From: Euperipatoides rowelli
Taxonomy: Eukaryota > Onychophora > Udeonychophora > Euonychophora > Peripatopsidae
DNA length: 11,203 nucleotides
NCBI GenBank assembly: GCA_003024985.2
Contig: PXIH01S0018804.1
Reading direction: 5' to 3' (one strand)
Shown: in pieces, positions 7,775 to 11,203 of the stretch
Layout: each line of letters starts with the position of its first letter
Numbering within the stretch: position 1 is the stretch's first letter
Notes under the pieces: generated by a model
Told to the model about the DNA's origin: nothing
The model's input: only the letters and a program-made list of their open reading frames with translations
Database searches by the model: none
Translations under genes and position numbers: made by a program

Positions 7775-7788
7775 GCACCAGGGGGAGC
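7775..7788 (+). promoter_or_regulatory. CTCF-like motif (12 of 14)
   Basis: GCACCAGGGGGAGC matches the CTCF core at 12 of 14 positions (G for the first C, A for the twelfth-position C) and keeps the central CACCAGGGGG block. Same strand as the 14-of-14 motif at 7425-7438. Confidence 0.25.
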
Positions 7789-7827
7789 TGTATATGAAGA
7801 AACTACATAGTTATGACTAGGGATGAT

Positions 7828-7838
7828 GGGGGGGGGGG
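7828..7838. repeat. G11 homopolymer
   Basis: Eleven consecutive G residues within a locally G-rich stretch (7741-7862) that also has GGGG and GGG groups, so a G-quadruplex is possible on the plus strand. Run length is likely variable. Confidence 0.85.
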
Positions 7839-7870
7839 TGTAGGCCTGGACAAGGGTCCGTAGGCTAAGC

Positions 7871-8014
7871 AAAGGTCAACAAAACATCCATACAATCAAA
7901 AAGAAATAAAAAGCTTATCAAATCTTCACATACAAGGGTGCCTGCATACCATCAAAGGTAAACAAAATGTCCATACAACCAAAAAAATAGCTTATCAAAT
8001 ATTCACGAACAAGG
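7871..8014. repeat. Two-copy tandem duplication, 83-bp period
   Basis: The stretch beginning AAAGGTCAACAAAACATCC at 7871 is repeated with substitutions from 7954 (AAAGGTAAACAAAATGTCC). Both copies continue through CCATACAA, AGCTTATCAAAT, TTCAC and AACAAGG. Copies have diverged by substitutions and a few indels, so the duplication is not recent. It makes the minus-strand open stretch at 7918-8157 an artefact of duplication. Confidence 0.8.
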
Positions 8015-8069
8015 AGAAGCTCATCAAAAATATGTAAGTGCCCTGCCCCCTCCTGATTTTCCAGTTCCA

Positions 8070-8095
8070 GGCCACGATTAGGGGCCACGATTAGG
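8070..8095. repeat. Perfect 13-bp tandem duplication
   Basis: GGCCACGATTAGG occurs twice back to back (8070-8082 and 8083-8095) without a mismatch, so this is a recent small duplication. Confidence 0.9.
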
Positions 8096-8193
8096 ATGTT
8101 AGGGTCCTGCATACAACTCTGTTGATCAAACCAATAGCCATCTAAATATTTTTCCATGCACTTTGTACTGAGAACATTTTTCTAAAAAAAAAA

Positions 8194-8487
8194 TTAATTT
8201 ATTCAACAATAATTGAACATATACATAAATCATTACAAACAATACAGAAATTGCTGAGATACATAATCATAAATTGTTATAATACATCATATATGACAGA
8301 AATTAGATACATAATTTAATTCAACAATAATAGTGCATAAAAAAACATTTGTGATACATAGAAAAATCTGGAAACTTTTTGGCTGCTGCTGGATTCGAAC
8401 CGGTGACTAAGTTGGCCACCATGGTGCCGAGTGATCGACATTACCGTTCGACTACGCATGACTGCAATCACTGTCACTGCTCTGCGC
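8194..8487 (-). mobile_element. tRNA-derived SINE, minus strand
   Basis: The minus strand carries a tRNA-like head with A box TAGTCGAACGG (8454-8444) and a perfect B box GGTTCGAATCC (8401-8391). The D-arm of a tRNA is still visible: GTCG pairs with CGAT across an 11-base loop. The acceptor arms do not pair, so it is not a functional tRNA. The body (about 8385 down to 8194) is AT-rich and internally duplicated: ATTATTGTTGAAT and a TATGTATC...AATTTCTGT block each occur twice. The 3' end carries TTGTTGAATAAAT (8209-8197). Possible target-site duplications are only A-runs (8183-8193 and 8487-8496), so the outer limits are approximate. Confidence 0.6.
8391..8454 (-). promoter_or_regulatory. Pol III A and B boxes of the second SINE
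   Basis: TAGTCGAACGG (8454-8444) fits the A-box pattern TRGYNNARNGG and GGTTCGAATCC (8401-8391) is an exact B box. Box starts are 53 bases apart, suggesting descent from a class II tRNA with a long variable arm. Confidence 0.75.
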
Positions 8488-8726
8488 TTAAAAAAAGTAT
8501 TCAAATGACATGAGCTATGCCAATCAATGGTATTGATAGAAAATAATTCCTTACACTTTGGACTTAGGAAATTTTTAATTGGTTACTTTCATAGCTTGAA
8601 AAATATTATGCAAATAAATAAGAGCATAGGGCCAACATATTTATGGTCTGGTGATGAATATTGAGGCAAAAGAGTTGATAATATCTGTTTTATCTGTAAA
8701 TAGAAAAATTACACGTACATACTCAC

Positions 8727-8926
8727 TATGAAAGAAGATTTCTCATTTTCCACACCAAGTCCAAACCCGAGGTCAATTGCTGACCTCGGTAGATGCTCAA
8801 GCATGCCATGTTTGGATTGAAACTGCAAGACACAGCACCTTGACATGTATGATGAAGGATAAAGGCAACATCAAATTGGATAGTACCCTTCTGTGTCTTT
8901 ACACTGAATTCTTTTATATCAAATGA
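8727..8926 (-). pseudogene. Possible WD40-type exon relic (POC1-like first repeat)
   Basis: A 200-base minus-strand stretch, open for 66 codons, is framed by a consensus donor (GTGAGT at 8726-8721) and an acceptor (TTTTCTAAG, AG at 8928-8927). Its peptide contains GAVSCSFNPNM, then about ten unmatched residues, then QLTSG and VWKM. This recalls one WD40 blade (H-x-x-A-V-x-C-x-x-F-N-P-N-x-x-x-L-A-S-G...V-W-x-M), most like the first blade of the centriole protein POC1. WD40 repeats form beta-propellers that hold protein partners. Against an intact exon: one residue is missing before FNPN, and the unmatched insert coincides with a 9-bp inverted repeat (8767-8789). About four residues are also missing before VW. 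I infer a decayed copy; a diverged real exon of a minus-strand gene is the alternative. The WD40 match is by eye and weak. Confidence 0.28.
8767..8789. other. Perfect 9-bp inverted repeat
   Basis: CCGAGGTCA and TGACCTCGG are separated by five bases (ATTGC). It lies in the middle of the WD40-like stretch, exactly where that similarity is interrupted. Confidence 0.85.
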
Positions 8927-8927
8927 C

Positions 8928-9372
8928 TTAGAAAACAAACAAGATGAAACTGGAACATTAAATATAGTATCTTAGAAATAAAATAAGATTGTATTGAAGC
9001 CTAAATGTATGTTATCAAAGAAAATAAACAATATGGCACTGAAGTATAAAAGTTCAGTGTTGTATGAAATTAACAAGATGGCAAGGGAACCTAAAAGTAA
9101 AGTGTCTTAGAAAATAAGCAGGTTGGTATTGTATCTTAAAATGTATGATGGAAAATAAGATAACAATGAACTAAATGTATGGTATCATAGAAAATAAACA
9201 AGATCTAAATGTATGGTGTCTTAGAAAATAAGGTAACACTGGAACCTAAATATATGATATCTTAGTAAATAAACAAGATGGTGCTAGGATCTAAATATAT
9301 AGCATCTTAGAAAATCAATAAAATGATACTAAAAGTGTAGCGTTATTTAAAATAATTAAGATTGCATGAGAC
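8928..9372. repeat. Decayed minisatellite, ~44-bp unit, about ten copies
   Basis: Units begin (T)TAGAAAATAAACAAGATGG and end CTAAATGTATGGTATC. Starts are at 8928, 8972, 9017, 9063, 9107, 9149, 9187, 9221, 9262 and 9307, with a partial unit from about 9345. Lengths range from 34 to 46 because of internal deletions. Copies differ by many substitutions, so the array is old. On the minus strand each good unit carries TTATTTTCTAAG, which resembles a splice acceptor. The first unit supplies the acceptor of the neighbouring WD40-like stretch. Confidence 0.85.
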
Positions 9373-10476
9373 ATAAGAGGGTAGGTTTACACTATTTCCT
9401 CTGTATTATTAGTTCAAATTATTTATGTAAAATTTAATTTATCTTTTTTTTTTAAAAAAAAAATATGTTTTTCCCATAGGGAGAAATGATCGTATTTTAT
9501 TTATAAACCGTAATGTTACATTTGGTTATTTTTACACAAACTCGATCACTTCTTTCTTCTATAAATTCTTAGTTAGAAATTCATAACTACGGCAATATCT
9601 CACTTTATGTGGATTCATTTTGTGGTGCTTTGCTTTGCAGCACTTTTCTAATACGACATTCATCATTTTCAATAATATACTGCCGTATTTTCATTATTTT
9701 ATTGCCCGTACATGTATTTATTTTCATTCTTATTATTTTCAGTGCTTGATATGTTATGTTAGACAACATACTGCTCTCTTTTATTACTTTTTGTATCGAC
9801 TTTTTCCACCTAGCGCTAATTTGCATTTAATATAAACGTATTTTAAGTTTTCTATAGGTACTGGGAAGGGGAAAACAGCCTGTAATTCACTTTACAGTGA
9901 TATTGACTTTACAATGGGGACCTGAAACCTAACCCACTATATTAATGAGACACATCTGTATTGTGTTTTTGTTTATTCCGAAGGACACCATTTTTCCACC
10001 TGTAGTCATGCATCTCGGCCATAACTGTGGATTCTTTAAATTTATAAAGAAAAATCCCCCATTTCCAATGACCATGGCAAAATCTGCAAAAATACTGTGC
10101 CATTGGTGATAAAACCATCTCCCATGTATACTCAAGGAGTTTGGTGGTCACACTCATTACCTTACAACCACTGCTCCTTGACTTAATTGATCTTTTGTTC
10201 TATCCCCAATTTTTCAGTCATGGAATCCCAAAGTTTTACAGTATTCAAATTATGTGCAAGTTTAGGCATCATAATCATAAGATCTACATATTCAAAGTAG
10301 GATATTACACCATTATTCTCATGTTTGTACATATCCTTTGTTACTATCATCCTTTCTCATTCATATCTAAAATGATTACTTGCAGATATTCCCAAAATTT
10401 GGAATTCTAAGTGAATAGTTTTTTGCTATTTTACATATTCATTTTCATATTTAACTATAGAGCTGAGAAAATAAAA
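9373..10476. other. AT-rich interval without a recognised gene
   Basis: Open stretches of about 70-90 codons occur on both strands (9605-9835 on both, 9929-10157 minus, 10141-10410 plus), but they overlap one another and show no recognisable domain. The block 9870-10160 is less AT-rich than its surroundings and could be an unclassified dispersed repeat. I found no terminal inverted repeats or duplication around it. Confidence 0.4.
9444..9463. repeat. T10A10 perfect palindrome
   Basis: Ten T followed directly by ten A, a 20-base perfect inverted repeat without spacer. It could have arisen from two poly(A) ends joined head to head or by slippage; nothing around it tells which. Confidence 0.9.
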
Positions 10477-10477
10477 T

Positions 10478-10486
10478 AAAAGTGTC
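10478..10486. repeat. Target-site duplication, left copy
   Basis: AAAAGTGTC immediately before the tRNA-like head. The same nine bases follow the A-run at 10779-10787. The A part could belong to the tail, so the certain core is AGTGTC. Confidence 0.65.
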
Positions 10487-10498
10487 GTCTCGGTTCCG

Positions 10499-10564
10499 TG
10501 GTCGAGCGGATTCACTTCCGCTTGATGAACCGAAGGCATATGCCGAGGTGTACAGGTTCGCGCC
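10499..10564 (+). promoter_or_regulatory. Pol III A and B boxes of the third SINE
   Basis: TGGTCGAGCGG (10499-10509) is a full A-box match. GGTTCGCGCC (10555-10564) matches the B box except C for the invariant A. Box starts are 56 bases apart, consistent with a class II tRNA ancestor. Confidence 0.65.
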
Positions 10565-10587
10565 TCGGCTTGGGCAGTTAAGGAACG

Positions 10588-10594
10588 TTTTTTT
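10588..10594 (+). terminator. T7 run, potential Pol III terminator inside the SINE
   Basis: Seven T residues on the sense strand about 100 bases after the element start. Four or more T normally end Pol III transcription, so a full-length Pol III transcript of this copy would be unlikely unless the run arose after insertion. Confidence 0.4.
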
Positions 10595-10778
10595 CCCTAG
10601 CTTTAACAGCTCGCCTCGGGTTTCCAAGTACGCTGCCGTGTAACATCAAGGAACCTGTATTTAGTGATTCAATCAGATATTATAAATAGTGAATTATAAG
10701 TGTAATTTAAGTAACCAAAAAAAAAAAAAAATACATTTCTTCTCCTCTTGGAGAGGAAATTTATTTTTAAAAAAAAAA

Positions 10779-10787
10779 AAAAGTGTC
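10779..10787. repeat. Target-site duplication, right copy
   Basis: AAAAGTGTC following the terminal A-run of the SINE, identical to 10478-10486. Confidence 0.65.
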
Positions 10788-11203
10788 CTTCCTTCCTAAC
10801 ATCACTTATCTTCTTGTTCATATCGGTTATTAATCAATTAGGAGAGAAGATTTTGAAACTGCTTTGACCGATCATATTCATTTTTGGGTGGATGTTTAGG
10901 ATTAAATACCCTACATTGTGTATATATATATTTTTAAAAAAAAAAAACTTCTAGTATAAGATTTCCAATAGGTTCAACTAAACTCTAAATTTATTGATTT
11001 ATGAAATTAATTTAATTTAACTAAAAAATATTTTAATTAAAAATTATTTCATTAATCAATAATAGTTCATTTATCTGTATTTTGGTAAACTATTGAGGAT
11101 TCTAGTTTAAAACTAAAGCTAATATTATCAAATTTCTTCTCCTCTATATATTATTTATATTTAACCATGGCAACAGTAGCAAGAATACATTTTTGCAATC
11201 ACC
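10788..11203. other. AT-rich right end without a recognisable gene
   Basis: AT-rich sequence with a short TA repeat joined to an A-run near 10920-10948. I see no coding stretch, RNA gene or transposon terminus. Confidence 0.5.

Larger units (their letters stand above)
10487..10778 (+). mobile_element. tRNA-related SINE, plus strand, with target-site duplications
   Basis: A 292-bp element starts with a Pol III A box (10499-10509) and a B-box-like GGTTCGCGCC (10555-10564). It continues through a G+C-rich body to about 10670 and then an AT-rich tail. The tail holds A15 (10717-10731), a short hairpin (TCCTCT/AGAGGA around TGG, 10743-10757) and a terminal A-run. Direct repeats AAAAGTGTC flank it at 10478-10486 and 10779-10787, as expected for LINE-driven insertion. 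A palindrome GGCATATGCC (10535-10544) sits where the long variable arm of a class II tRNA (Ser/Leu type) would be. The head does not fold as a cloverleaf but has strong alternative pairing. The element is non-coding and depends on a LINE for movement. No other copy is in this window, so family limits cannot be confirmed. Confidence 0.65.

Noticed and set aside
7918-8157. Minus-strand open stretch of 79 codons
   Set aside because: It spans the imperfect 83-bp tandem duplication and the 13-bp duplication, which create its apparent internal repetition.
8415-8424. Perfect Kozak-like GCCACCATGG
   Set aside because: It falls within the anticodon/variable region of a minus-strand tRNA-derived SINE, contains the palindrome CACCATGGTG, and opens only a 30-codon frame.
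8391-8461. Functional tRNA gene on the minus strand
   Set aside because: A and B boxes and a D-arm are present, but the acceptor and anticodon stems do not pair.
9605-9835. Overlapping open stretches on both strands
   Set aside because: Both strands are open over the same bases, neither shows a domain, and the plus-strand one is simply rich in Y, F, H and C from AT-rich codons.
9929-10157. Two overlapping minus-strand open frames with several tryptophans
   Set aside because: They overlap in different frames and no family is recognisable. The locally higher G+C could explain the open length.
10141-10410. Plus-strand open stretch of 89 codons
   Set aside because: Hydrophobic, AT-driven composition with no motif and no flanking gene signals.

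Overview
The window looks like non-coding, repeat-rich DNA from an AT-rich animal genome, probably an invertebrate. By eye it is about 70% A+T. Homopolymer runs are frequent. There is no long open reading frame on either strand, and no bacterial gene structure such as ribosome binding sites or operons. The evidence for a metazoan host is three tRNA-headed SINE-like retroposons, a decayed LTR-retrotransposon gag, a decayed LINE reverse-transcriptase tail, Helitron-type termini, and possible fragments of intron-containing genes. I cannot name the species. One unresolved base (N) lies at 1661.

Layout. 1-900 is AT-rich sequence with no gene. 912-2028 is a 1.1-kb minus-strand retroposon with a tRNA-like Pol III promoter at its 5' end, a poly(A) tail (T-run on the + strand) and an exact 11-bp target-site duplication. 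2562-3990 is the wreck of a plus-strand LTR-retrotransposon gag, ending in a CCHC zinc knuckle. About 5023-5310 is a plus-strand relic of the C-terminal end of a non-LTR reverse-transcriptase ORF. 5583-6490 has canonical Helitron ends (A|TC...CTAG|T) and consists almost entirely of six tandem units of about 150 bp. Each unit carries the Helitron-type 3' hairpin, and five of the six keep CTAG. 7425-7838 holds two CTCF-like motifs and a G11 run. 7871-8095 holds two small tandem duplications. About 8194-8487 is a second minus-strand SINE. 8727-8926 is a possible WD40-type exon relic on the minus strand, directly followed by a decayed ~44-bp minisatellite (8928-9372). 10487-10778 is a third, plus-strand SINE with target-site duplications and an unusually well-paired head.

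How the parts relate. No gene set works together here. The window records successive insertions and their decay. The two minus-strand SINEs have different heads but share an exact 13-bp tail motif, which suggests they used the same LINE machinery. The most interesting items are the Helitron-like concatemer with compensatory base changes in its terminal hairpin, the unusually long tRNA-headed retroposon with an mRNA-like 3' part, and the SINE head whose Pol III boxes sit in a strong non-cloverleaf fold.
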